Positions 1 to 6,520 of a stretch of 8,607 bases of DNA are shown here, one piece after another (position 1 is the first letter of the stretch; every line of letters begins with the position of its first letter). This stretch comes from Verrucomicrobiales bacterium (lineage in GTDB: Bacteria; Verrucomicrobiota; Verrucomicrobiia; Limisphaerales; JAFMIX01). Made by a program: the position numbers and the translations under genes. The notes below the pieces were generated by a model. The model was not told the DNA's origin. It searched no databases and saw only the letters and a program-made list of their open reading frames with translations. The stretch spans positions 1-8,607 of the forward strand of contig JAFMIX010000079.1 of the NCBI GenBank assembly GCA_017853785.1, in the 5' to 3' direction.

Positions 1-621
1 GGGCGGGTTTTGCAAATCACCGAGGCGGAACTCCAGATTCTTCAGCCCGTTCTTCTTCGCCTTCGCCGCGCCGAACGCGACGATTTTGTCCGAGTTGTCC
101 ACGGCGATGACTTTCTTGCAGCGCCGTGCGAGCAGTTCGCTCAATAATCCTTCGCCCGCGCCGAGGTCGGCCACGACGATGGGCGGCAGCATCCGCAGCA
201 GCAGATGCCCGAAGGCCTCCCACGACCGTCCCGGCCCATACACGCGGTCAAAGCGTCCCGCGACTTGGTTGAAGAACACCTGCGCCTGTTCGTTGCGGCG
301 GCCAAGGATGCGCTTGAGGTTGATCTGGTCGCCGGAGTGCTCGGGCAGTTCCTTCGCGCCGCGCACGGCGAGCTGGATGAATTCGCCCGCCACCGCATCG
401 GCATGCGGGTTGAGTTTGTAGAATGACCGTTTGCCCTCACGCCGGGCGCGCACCAGCGCGCAGTCTGCGAGCAATCCCAGATGTGTCGAGATGCGCGACT
501 GCCCGAGCCGGGTGATTTCCTGGAGTTCGTTCACGGAGAGTTCGTCTTTCTCCAGCAGCGCGACGATGCGCAGCCGCGTGGGGTCGGAAAGGGCGCGGAG
601 GGATTTAAGCGTGGAAGACAT
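1..621 (-). CDS. sahR: ArsR-family regulator fused to SAM-dependent methyltransferase domain (SahR-like), 3' end cut by window
   Basis: The reading frame is open from the ATG at 621 to the left edge, giving 207 codons without a stop, so the C-terminus is missing. Residues 1-75 form an ArsR winged helix: ALSDPTRLRIVALL near residue 10, a recognition helix around QSRISTHLGLL (41-51), then a wing with REGKRSFYKLN. A linker leads to a class I methyltransferase domain with SAM motif I VADLGAGEG (150-158) and an acidic motif II residue in VIAVDNS (D175). ArsR-methyltransferase fusions next to ahcY or metK are known as SahR, a repressor of SAM-cycle genes that responds to S-adenosylhomocysteine. Divergence from metK-ahcY supports that role here; SAH sensing itself is inferred. 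No classical ArsR metal-binding cysteine pair is seen; there is one Cys at residue 54. No Shine-Dalgarno precedes the start, and a repeat end lies six bases upstream. Confidence 0.88.
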   Translation of the reverse strand, partial: MSSTLKSLRALSDPTRLRIVALLEKDELSVNELQEITRLGQSRISTHLGLLADCALVRARREGKRSFYKLNPHADAVAGEFIQLAVRGAKELPEHSGDQINLKRILGRRNEQAQVFFNQVAGRFDRVYGPGRSWEAFGHLLLRMLPPIVVADLGAGEGLLSELLARRCKKVIAVDNSDKIVAFGAAKAKKNGLKNLEFRLGDLQNPP

Positions 622-627
622 GGTTTT

Positions 628-657
628 ATTTTACAGAAGTTAACAAAGGAAACGAAG
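628..657 (+). repeat. Left terminal inverted repeat
   Basis: This 30-bp arm is complementary to 874-903 except at one position. It ends six bases upstream of the ArsR-methyltransferase start codon. Read on the minus strand it finishes with TAAAAT (633 to 628), which resembles a -10 box and would place a transcription start at or near the ATG at 621. Confidence 0.85.
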
Positions 658-682
658 CCAATGAGCAATGCGCTTCTTTAGC

Positions 683-707
683 CTTCGTTCCCTTCGTTTG
701 CTTCTGT
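683..707 (-). repeat. Internal diverged copy of the terminal repeat
   Basis: These 25 bases match 874-898 at 21 positions in the same orientation, so they are inverted relative to 633-657. Transcribed on the minus strand, 707-683 and 657-633 could fold into a long imperfect stem with a 25-base loop just after the GxxExxY stop codon. That is a plausible 3' hairpin for the original gene. Confidence 0.65.
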
Positions 708-714
708 GATAAAT

Positions 715-862
715 TCATTGGTTTGCTCCGGGTAAAGTCATCCGGCAAATGCCGTCGGTGAGTTTGACTTCATGGAAATTGAAAATGAGGCCGATGCACT
801 TCAATGGCGGCACCGATCGCCTCGCGGCTCAACGCGTCTGCTTTTTGGAACAACGGGTGCAT
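715..862 (-). pseudogene. GxxExxY-family protein remnant with internal deletion
   Basis: From the ATG at 862 the frame gives a 24-residue start, MHPLFQKADALS followed by REAIGAAIEVHR, which matches the usual N-terminus of GxxExxY proteins. In another frame, 789-715 encodes the usual C-terminus, LIFNFHEVKLTDG through RMTLPGANQ, followed by a stop. GxxExxY proteins (PDDEXK-like superfamily, function unsettled) are generally about 125-130 residues, so roughly 75-80 central residues, including the motif region, are missing. The two ends are joined with a frame change; in the N-terminal frame translation stops at 770 after 30 residues. The remnant lies between inverted repeats and is co-oriented with the downstream regulator gene. 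Recognition rests on remembered family sequence, but both ends fit. Confidence 0.82.
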
Positions 863-873
863 AAACCGGGTGA

Positions 874-903
874 CTTCGTTTCCTTTGTTATCTTCTGTAA
901 AAT
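874..903 (-). repeat. Right terminal inverted repeat
   Basis: This is the partner of 628-657, with one mismatch over 30 bp. On the minus strand it precedes the GxxExxY start and contains a purine-rich ggaaacgaag stretch. The metK promoter candidate begins four bases beyond its outer end. Confidence 0.85.
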
Positions 904-906
904 GAT

Positions 907-934
907 TTGACGCGTCTGAAATTAGTTATATCAT
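907..934 (+). promoter_or_regulatory. Predicted sigma-70 promoter of metK-ahcY
   Basis: TTGACG (907-912) matches the -35 consensus at five of six positions. TATCAT (929-934) matches the -10 consensus at five of six, with a 16-bp spacer. A start near 941 would give an untranslated leader of about 50 bases before metK. The promoter lies immediately outside the repeat element. Confidence 0.6.
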
Positions 935-946
935 CAAATCCTGATA
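929..946 (+). promoter_or_regulatory. Palindromic operator candidate over the metK -10 region
   Basis: TATCA (929-933) and TGATA (942-946) are perfect inverted arms with an 8-base spacer. They overlap the predicted -10 box and start site, where a repressor would block transcription. The neighbouring ArsR-methyltransferase protein is the obvious candidate to bind it. A second short palindrome, GTCA-ATA-TGAC (948-958), lies just downstream. I cannot compare either with published SahR motifs here. Confidence 0.45.
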
Positions 947-991
947 CGTCAATATGACATTGGCGACGACCAAAAACATTGCTGAAACATT

Positions 992-2161
<1,170 letters not shown>

Positions 2162-2169
2162 CCCCGGCT

Positions 2170-2196
2170 ATCAACCATCAACCAACAGTTATCAAC
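2170..2196 (+). repeat. Three ATCAAC direct repeats in the metK-ahcY gap
   Basis: ATCAAC occurs at 2170-2175, 2177-2182 and 2191-2196, in a gap of only 39 bases between the metK stop and the ahcY start. The first two are spaced by 7 bases and the third follows 14 bases later, so all sit on a 7-base period. The stretch is C/A-rich and should be unstructured, which may help ribosome loading where no Shine-Dalgarno exists. It could also be simple low-complexity sequence. Confidence 0.6.
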
Positions 2197-2200
2197 TAAT

Positions 2201-3736
2201 ATGCCCACCAAAATCAAACTGTCCCCATCCCGCCGCACCGTTCTCAAACTGAACGGCGCCGGCCAAGCCGGCGCCGTCGTCGCTGAAGTCAGCGCGACCT
2301 TCGCCCAATACGCCGCGCAGACGCCCAAAGGCAAAGACTACATCGTCCGCGATATGTCGCTCGCCGAGTGGGGGCGCAAAGAACTCAACGTGGCTGAGCA
2401 CGAAATGCCCGGCTTGATGGCCGTGCGCGAAAAATACGCCAAGCAAAAGCCGCTCAAAGGCGTGCGCATCACCGGCTCGTTGCACATGACGATTCAGACT
2501 GCCGTGCTCATCGAGACGCTCGTCGCCCTCGGCGCGAACGTGCGCTGGGCTTCGTGCAACATCTTCTCTACGCAGGACCATGCCGCCGCCGCCATCGCGG
2601 CGACCGGCACACCGGTGTTCGCGTGGAAGGGCGAGACGTTGGAGGAATATTGGGAGCTGACCCTCAAGGCGATTTTGTTCCCCGGCGACAAAGGCCCGGA
2701 ACTCGTCGTGGACGACGGCGGCGACGTGACCCTGCTCATTCACAAAGGCTATGAACTCGAAAAGGGTTCGAAGTGGGCCTACGAATCCAAGGGCGACAGC
2801 CACGAAGTTTCCGTCGTAAAAGCGCTCCTGCGCCGTCTCGCGAAAGAAAAGCCCGGTCTGTGGACTAAGATTGTCAAAGATTGGCGCGGTGTTTCCGAAG
2901 AGACGACCACCGGCGTGCACCGCCTCTATCAGATGAAGGACGCGGGCAAGCTGCTCGTGCCGGCCATCAACGTGAACGACTCCGTCACCAAGTCGAAGTT
3001 CGACAACCTCTACGGCTGCCGCGAATCGTTGGCCGACGGCATCAAGCGCGCCACCGACGTCATGCTCGCGGGCAAAGTCGCCGTCGTCTGCGGCTACGGC
3101 GATGTCGGCAAAGGCAGTGCGGCCTCCCTCCGCGCCTATGGTTGCCGGGTGATTGTCACCGAGATTGACCCCATCAACGCGCTGCAAGCCGCGATGGAAG
3201 GATTCCAGGTCAACACCATCGAGAGCACGCTCGGCGTGGCCGACATCTACGTTACCACCACCGGCAACTGCGACATCATCACCGTGCAGCACCTGCTCGC
3301 GATGAAGGACCAGGCCATCGTCTGCAACATCGGTCACTTCGACAACGAAATCCAAGTGGACGGACTGAAGAAGGTCAAAGGTGTGCGCATCGAGAACATC
3401 AAGCCGCAATACGACCGTTACCACCTCCCCGGTAACAAGAGCATCTATATGCTCGCTGAAGGCCGCCTCGTGAACCTCGGTTGCGCCACCGGCCATCCGA
3501 GCTTCGTGATGAGCAACAGCTTCACGAACCAGACGCTCGCGCAGATCGACCTCTGGGCGAATAAGGAAAAATACGAGAAGACCGTCTATCGCCTGTCGAA
3601 GAAGCTCGACGAAGAAGTCGCCCGCCTGCACCTGGAAAAGATTGGCGTCGTGCTGACCAAGTTGACCAAAGCCCAGGCCGATTACCTCAACGTGCCGGTC
3701 GAAGGTCCGTATAAGCCGGAGCACTACCGCTACTAA
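2201..3736 (+). CDS. ahcY: S-adenosylhomocysteine hydrolase (adenosylhomocysteinase) with N-terminal extension
   Basis: This NAD-dependent cytosolic enzyme cleaves SAH, the inhibitory by-product of methyltransferases, to adenosine and homocysteine. The conserved protein begins near DYIVRDMSLAEWGRKE (residues 46-61). Further signatures are TGSLHMTIQTAVLIETL (91-107), the NAD-binding GYGDVGKG (298-305), CNIGHFDNEI (375-384), GHPSFVMSNSF (431-441) and the C-terminal KPEHYRY that reaches the partner subunit's cofactor site. At 511 residues it is about 40 longer than the usual bacterial enzyme. The surplus is a Ser/Arg- and Ala-rich N-terminal segment. The next in-frame ATG (residue 52) lies inside the conserved core and no GTG or TTG serves between, so the start at 2201 is the only reasonable one. 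It is probably co-transcribed with metK. Confidence 0.98.
   Translation: MPTKIKLSPSRRTVLKLNGAGQAGAVVAEVSATFAQYAAQTPKGKDYIVRDMSLAEWGRKELNVAEHEMPGLMAVREKYAKQKPLKGVRITGSLHMTIQTAVLIETLVALGANVRWASCNIFSTQDHAAAAIAATGTPVFAWKGETLEEYWELTLKAILFPGDKGPELVVDDGGDVTLLIHKGYELEKGSKWAYESKGDSHEVSVVKALLRRLAKEKPGLWTKIVKDWRGVSEETTTGVHRLYQMKDAGKLLVPAINVNDSVTKSKFDNLYGCRESLADGIKRATDVMLAGKVAVVCGYGDVGKGSAASLRAYGCRVIVTEIDPINALQAAMEGFQVNTIESTLGVADIYVTTTGNCDIITVQHLLAMKDQAIVCNIGHFDNEIQVDGLKKVKGVRIENIKPQYDRYHLPGNKSIYMLAEGRLVNLGCATGHPSFVMSNSFTNQTLAQIDLWANKEKYEKTVYRLSKKLDEEVARLHLEKIGVVLTKLTKAQADYLNVPVEGPYKPEHYRY
2253..2277 (+). repeat. Perfect 11-bp GC-rich inverted repeat within ahcY codons 18-26
   Basis: ACGGCGCCGGC (2253-2263) and GCCGGCGCCGT (2267-2277) pair perfectly around a CAA loop. 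It lies about 50 bases after the start codon, inside the N-terminal extension, and encodes the NGAGQAGAV stretch. So stable a stem close to a start codon could slow ribosomes or affect mRNA stability. It may equally be a chance product of GC-rich Ala/Gly codons or a small dispersed palindrome. Confidence 0.75.
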
Positions 3737-3758
3737 GCGAATTCAAATCAAACCCAAC

Positions 3759-3793
3759 AAAGGCGAACGGGTAACCGTTCGCCTTTTTTATTT
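3759..3793 (+). terminator. Intrinsic terminator after ahcY
   Basis: The arms 3759-3770 (AAAGGCGAACGG) and 3775-3786 pair perfectly over 12 bp around a GTAA tetraloop, followed by an uninterrupted T run to 3789 and further T's. It starts 22 bases after the ahcY stop codon and closes the metK-ahcY unit. Confidence 0.92.
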
Positions 3794-3826
3794 AGCATCC
3801 GCTTGGGCCATTCCGGCAAGCTGGCC

Positions 3827-3854
3827 TTGACAATGTCTATTAAACTGGTAGACA
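3827..3854 (+). promoter_or_regulatory. Operon promoter with overlapping palindrome, candidate Rrf2 operator
   Basis: A perfect -35 box TTGACA (3827-3832) is followed, 16 bases on, by a poor -10 candidate TAGACA (3849-3854). Lying between and over it is a perfect inverted repeat TGTCTA (3834-3839) and TAGACA (3849-3854) with a 9-base AT-rich centre. A weak -10 covered by an operator suits control by the Rrf2 protein encoded in the same operon, which would make it autoregulated. That it binds here is inferred from position and symmetry. Confidence 0.6.
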
Positions 3855-3858
3855 AAAG

Positions 3859-3894
3859 AGCATCCGGCAGTCACGGATGTTCTGCCGCCTGCCG
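3859..3894 (+). promoter_or_regulatory. Structured leader of the DUF2061-Rrf2-transporter operon
   Basis: CATCCG (3861-3866) and CGGATG (3874-3879) pair perfectly around a 7-base loop, extendable by a G-T and an A-T pair. The overlapping CGGCAG (3865-3870) is also complementary to CTGCCG at 3882-3887 and again at 3889-3894. The loop could therefore form a pseudoknot or switch partners. The leader from the predicted start near 3861 to the ATG at 3909 is only about 48 bases. It matches no riboswitch class I can recall. Confidence 0.4.
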
Positions 3895-3908
3895 CCAACA
3901 CCTTTTTT

Positions 3909-4136
3909 ATGGCAACTGAAAAACCTTACCGCAGCTTGGTCAAAGCCATTTCCTGGCGCGTGACCGGCACTGTAGACACGATGCTGATCTCCTTTCTCAT
4001 CACCAAGGAATGGAAGTTCGCCCTGTCCATCGGGTTCGTTGAATTGTTCACCAAGATCGCGCTTTACTATTGCCACGAGCGGGTGTGGGATCGCATCAAG
4101 CTGGGCCGGGAGGAATCCAAGAGTTACGAAATCTGA
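3909..4136 (+). CDS. DUF2061 small membrane protein
   Basis: The 75-residue product fits the DUF2061 family over almost its whole length, with the typical RSLVKAISWRVTGTVDTMLISF start (8-29) and the ELFTKIALYYCHERVWDRIKLG end (45-66). Two hydrophobic stretches, roughly 19-33 and 38-54, suggest two short membrane segments. The family has no established biochemical function. Its members are repeatedly found beside or fused to sulfate-assimilation genes such as cysN/cysC, and here it heads an operon with an Rrf2 regulator and a sulfonate-type transporter, so a supporting role in sulfur uptake or activation is inferred. The ATG at 3909 follows a T-rich run without a Shine-Dalgarno. The regulator starts 22 bases after its stop. 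Confidence 0.9.
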   Translation: MATEKPYRSLVKAISWRVTGTVDTMLISFLITKEWKFALSIGFVELFTKIALYYCHERVWDRIKLGREESKSYEI

Positions 4137-4158
4137 CGCCATTGGGGCGAGCGAAACC

Positions 4159-4662
4159 ATGCGACTTTCCAAACGCGGCGAATATGCCCTGCGCGCGCTC
4201 ATCAACCTGGGCGTAGCGCAAGAGCTGGGTCGTCCCATGCTCCAGATTGGCGAACTCGCGCGGCTCGACAATTTGCCCGTGAAGTTTCTTGAATCCATTC
4301 TCGTCGCAATGAAGTCCCTCGGCTACCTCGGCAGCAAGCGCGGTCAGGCCGGCGGCTACTTCATCCGCCAACCGCTCGCCGCCATCAAGATTGGCACCGT
4401 CGTCCGCGAACTCGAAGGCCCGCTCGCGCCCATCGCCTGCGTGAGCGTCACCTGCTACCAACGCTGCTCCTGCCCGGACGAGGCTAATTGCGGGCTGCGG
4501 ATGCTGATGCTTGATGTTCGCAACGCCATCGCCGATATTCTCGATAAGCACACGCTGGCCCAAGTCGTGGCGGTGACGCTTAAGAAATATCGGCGGGATA
4601 AAATCGTGCATCCGTTTGCGCCAGCAGCCGCCAAACGGCAAACGCACAAGGCAAAGAAATGA
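4159..4662 (+). CDS. Rrf2/IscR-family transcriptional regulator with Fe-S cysteine pattern
   Basis: The start at 4159 gives the canonical MRLSKRGEYALRALINL; the frame is open further upstream to 4039, but that part overlaps DUF2061 and has no family match. The product has 167 residues. An N-terminal winged helix covers about 1-85 (QIGELARLDNLPVKFLESIL, then SKRGQAGGYFI in the wing). The effector region holds cysteines 94, 99, 103, 105 and 111; C99-X5-C105-X5-C111 equals the IscR cluster-ligand spacing, so an Fe-S cluster is likely. Rrf2 proteins sense Fe-S status, nitric oxide, redox state or cysteine supply. Placement among sulfur-uptake genes suggests control of sulfur assimilation. The C-terminal tail is Lys/Arg/His-rich. 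Its stop overlaps the transporter start by four bases. Confidence 0.93.
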   Translation: MRLSKRGEYALRALINLGVAQELGRPMLQIGELARLDNLPVKFLESILVAMKSLGYLGSKRGQAGGYFIRQPLAAIKIGTVVRELEGPLAPIACVSVTCYQRCSCPDEANCGLRMLMLDVRNAIADILDKHTLAQVVAVTLKKYRRDKIVHPFAPAAAKRQTHKAKK

Positions 4663-5708
4663 AACCCCGTTTGTTCCAACTTCTCGCAGGCGCGCTAACG
4701 TTGCTGCTGCTGCCGCCCTTTACCTTCGCGGCGCCGCCAGCGAAGACCGTTTTGCGCGTCGGGCATTTCCCGAACATCACGCACGCGCAGGCGGTCATCG
4801 CGCACGGGCTTTCGCGGTCGGGCAAAGGCTGGTTCGAGGCCCGCCTGGGGCCGGACGTGGAAGTGCAGTGGTTCATCTACAATGCCGGACCGAGCGTGAT
4901 GGAAGCCATCTTCGCCCGCTCGCTCGACCTGACCTATGTGGGTCCGAATCCGGCGGTGAACGCCCATCTGAAATCCAGAGGCGATGAAATCCGTGTCGTG
5001 GCCGGCGCTTGCAGCGGCGGCGCGGCACTGGTGGTGGCCGGCGATGGACGCATCAAAACGGCGGCGGATTTCAAGGGCAAGAAAGTTGCCACGCCGCAGC
5101 TGGGCAACACGCAGGACGTGGCGGCACGGGCGTGGTTGCACGGTCAGGGCCATCGCGTCACGCTCACGGGCGGTGATGCGCAGGTGCTGCCCGTGGCGAA
5201 CCCCGACCAGCTCACGATGTTCCAGCGCGGCACGGTGGACGCGGTGTGGACGGTGGAGCCGTGGGTCAGTCGGTTGGAGTTGGAAGCGCAGGGAAAAATC
5301 TTTCTGGATGAAAAAACTTTGTGGCCGCAGACTGGCGGCAAATACGTCACCACCCATCTCGTCAGCAGCGTGAAGTTCCTGAAGACGCAGCCGGAGTTGC
5401 TGAAAAAATGGATCGCCGCGCAGGTGGAGTTGACGGCGTGGATCCAGGCGCATCCTGCGGAGGCACAGAAAATCCTGAACGACGAACTCAAGGCGGAGAC
5501 GACGCGTCCGCTCGCGCCGGCGGTGCTGGAGCGAGCGTGGGCGCGGCTGGAGTTGACGCACGATCCGATCCAGGATTCATTGTTGCATTCCGCGAAGGAC
5601 GCGCATGAGATTGGATTCCTCCGGCAGCCGCCGGAACTGGGGCGGCTTTACGATCTGAAATTGTTGAACGAAGTTCTGGCGGAAAAGAAGCTGCCGCTTA
5701 TTCCCTGA
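4659..5708 (+). CDS. ssuA: ABC transporter substrate-binding protein, SsuA/NMT1-like (sulfonate/nitrate/taurine type)
   Basis: This is the periplasmic receptor of the importer encoded by the next two genes. The 349-residue precursor has a signal peptide: basic MKPR, a Leu-rich core (about 5-18) and a likely cleavage after FTFA near residue 24. No lipobox Cys is present, so it should be soluble. The mature part follows the family plan: VLRVGHFPNITHAQAVIA (31-48), a GPSVMEAIFARSLDLTYVGPNPAVNA lobe (77-102), GKKVATPQLGNTQDVA (140-155) and a hinge with VDAVWTVEPWVSRLE (193-207). Related receptors bind aliphatic sulfonates, taurine, nitrate or thiamine precursors; the Rrf2 and DUF2061 neighbours favour a sulfur compound, but the ligand cannot be read from sequence. 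Its start overlaps the regulator stop as ATGA, indicating translational coupling. Confidence 0.9.
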   Translation: MKPRLFQLLAGALTLLLLPPFTFAAPPAKTVLRVGHFPNITHAQAVIAHGLSRSGKGWFEARLGPDVEVQWFIYNAGPSVMEAIFARSLDLTYVGPNPAVNAHLKSRGDEIRVVAGACSGGAALVVAGDGRIKTAADFKGKKVATPQLGNTQDVAARAWLHGQGHRVTLTGGDAQVLPVANPDQLTMFQRGTVDAVWTVEPWVSRLELEAQGKIFLDEKTLWPQTGGKYVTTHLVSSVKFLKTQPELLKKWIAAQVELTAWIQAHPAEAQKILNDELKAETTRPLAPAVLERAWARLELTHDPIQDSLLHSAKDAHEIGFLRQPPELGRLYDLKLLNEVLAEKKLPLIP

Positions 5709-6520
5709 TGAATGCCACCCCGCCAACGCCCGCGAGCGCACCGCCGAAGTTGACCGTGGAGAATGTGTCAAAGCGCTTCCAGACTGAACGGAGTCAGGTT
5801 CACGCGCTTGACCGCGTGAGCCTCGACGTCCGTGAGGGCGAGTTTGTCTGTCTCGTCGGGCCGAGCGGTTGCGGCAAATCCACCCTGCTAAACATCATCG
5901 CCGGGCTGGACCAGCCGGACATCGGGCGCGTGACGGCGGACGGCAAACCCATCAGCGGACCGGGCAGCGACCGCATGGTGATGTTCCAGGAATCCGCGCT
6001 CTACCCGTGGTTGGATGTGCTGGGCAACGTGATGTTCAGCCTGAAACTGAAGCCCGCGCTGACCAACGCTGAGCGGCGCGAGGTGGCGCGGTTTCACCTC
6101 AAGCTCGTGGGGCTGGAGAAATTTGAGGCCATGCACGTCCACGAACTTTCCGGCGGCATGAAGCAGCGCGTGGCGCTCGCCCGCGCCCTCGCGCCCAACC
6201 CGCGCGTGCTGCTCATGGACGAGCCGTTCGCCGCGCTGGACGCGCTCACCCGTGAGCAGCTCTACGGCGACATCCAGCGCATCCGGGCCGAACGCCGCAA
6301 GACCATCATCTTCGTCACCCACAACGTCCGCGAGGCTGTCTGCCTCGGCGACCGCGTGGTGCTCTTCTCCGCGAACCCGGGGCGCATCCGGGAGCAATTC
6401 GAGATCGGCCTCCCTCGCCCGCGCGACATCAACAGCGTCGCGCTCGCCGAGCATTCCACCAAGATCACCCGCGCGTTGAAGAGTCACTTGAGTTCTGAAC
6501 TTGCTGAAGTCGCCGAATGA
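5708..6520 (+). CDS. ssuB: ABC transporter ATP-binding protein, SsuB/TauB/NrtD-like
   Basis: This cytoplasmic ATPase powers the importer. The 270 residues contain every nucleotide-binding element in order: Walker A GPSGCGKST (51-59), Q-loop Q94 in MFQESALYPWLDV, signature LSGGMKQR (147-154), Walker B VLLMDEPFAALD (167-178) and switch His205 in FVTHN. The FQESALYPWL Q-loop and the SANPGRI stretch (221-227) are typical of the nitrate/sulfonate/taurine subfamily. All key residues are intact. The start ATG shares one base with the SsuA stop codon (TGATG), so translation is coupled. Confidence 0.95.
   Translation: MNATPPTPASAPPKLTVENVSKRFQTERSQVHALDRVSLDVREGEFVCLVGPSGCGKSTLLNIIAGLDQPDIGRVTADGKPISGPGSDRMVMFQESALYPWLDVLGNVMFSLKLKPALTNAERREVARFHLKLVGLEKFEAMHVHELSGGMKQRVALARALAPNPRVLLMDEPFAALDALTREQLYGDIQRIRAERRKTIIFVTHNVREAVCLGDRVVLFSANPGRIREQFEIGLPRPRDINSVALAEHSTKITRALKSHLSSELAEVAE

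Larger units (their letters stand above)
628..903 (-). mobile_element. MITE-like element with 30-bp terminal inverted repeats around a GxxExxY gene remnant
   Basis: The ends 628-657 and 874-903 are inverted copies of each other, matching at 29 of 30 positions; the left end reads attttacagaag and continues to gaaacgaag. A third, diverged copy lies inside at 683-707. Between the repeats sits a minus-strand remnant of a GxxExxY gene. No transposase is present and no clear target-site duplication is visible at the outer borders, so mobility would have to be supplied in trans or lie in the past. The element fills most of the 370-bp gap between the ArsR-methyltransferase gene and metK. It may instead be an ordinary dispersed repeat family that accompanies GxxExxY genes rather than a true transposon derivative. 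Confidence 0.7.

Noticed and set aside
898..903. TAAAAT at the right repeat end as the metK -10 box
   Set aside because: It has no acceptable -35 partner, and the TTGACG/TATCAT pair just downstream is clearly better.
904..991. Possible SAM or SAH riboswitch in the metK leader
   Set aside because: Only about 50 bases separate the predicted start from metK, and I see no conserved core or stems of the SAM or SAH classes I know. A protein operator explains the palindromes more simply.
2192..3724. A 510-codon open frame on the minus strand opposite ahcY
   Set aside because: It lies exactly opposite a highly conserved enzyme gene, and its translation has no recognisable domain. Long antisense frames are expected from GC-rich codon usage.
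4039..4158. Upstream extension of the Rrf2 reading frame
   Set aside because: It overlaps the DUF2061 gene by most of its length and shows no similarity to the family, whose proteins begin with MRLSKRGEYAL-like sequence at 4159.
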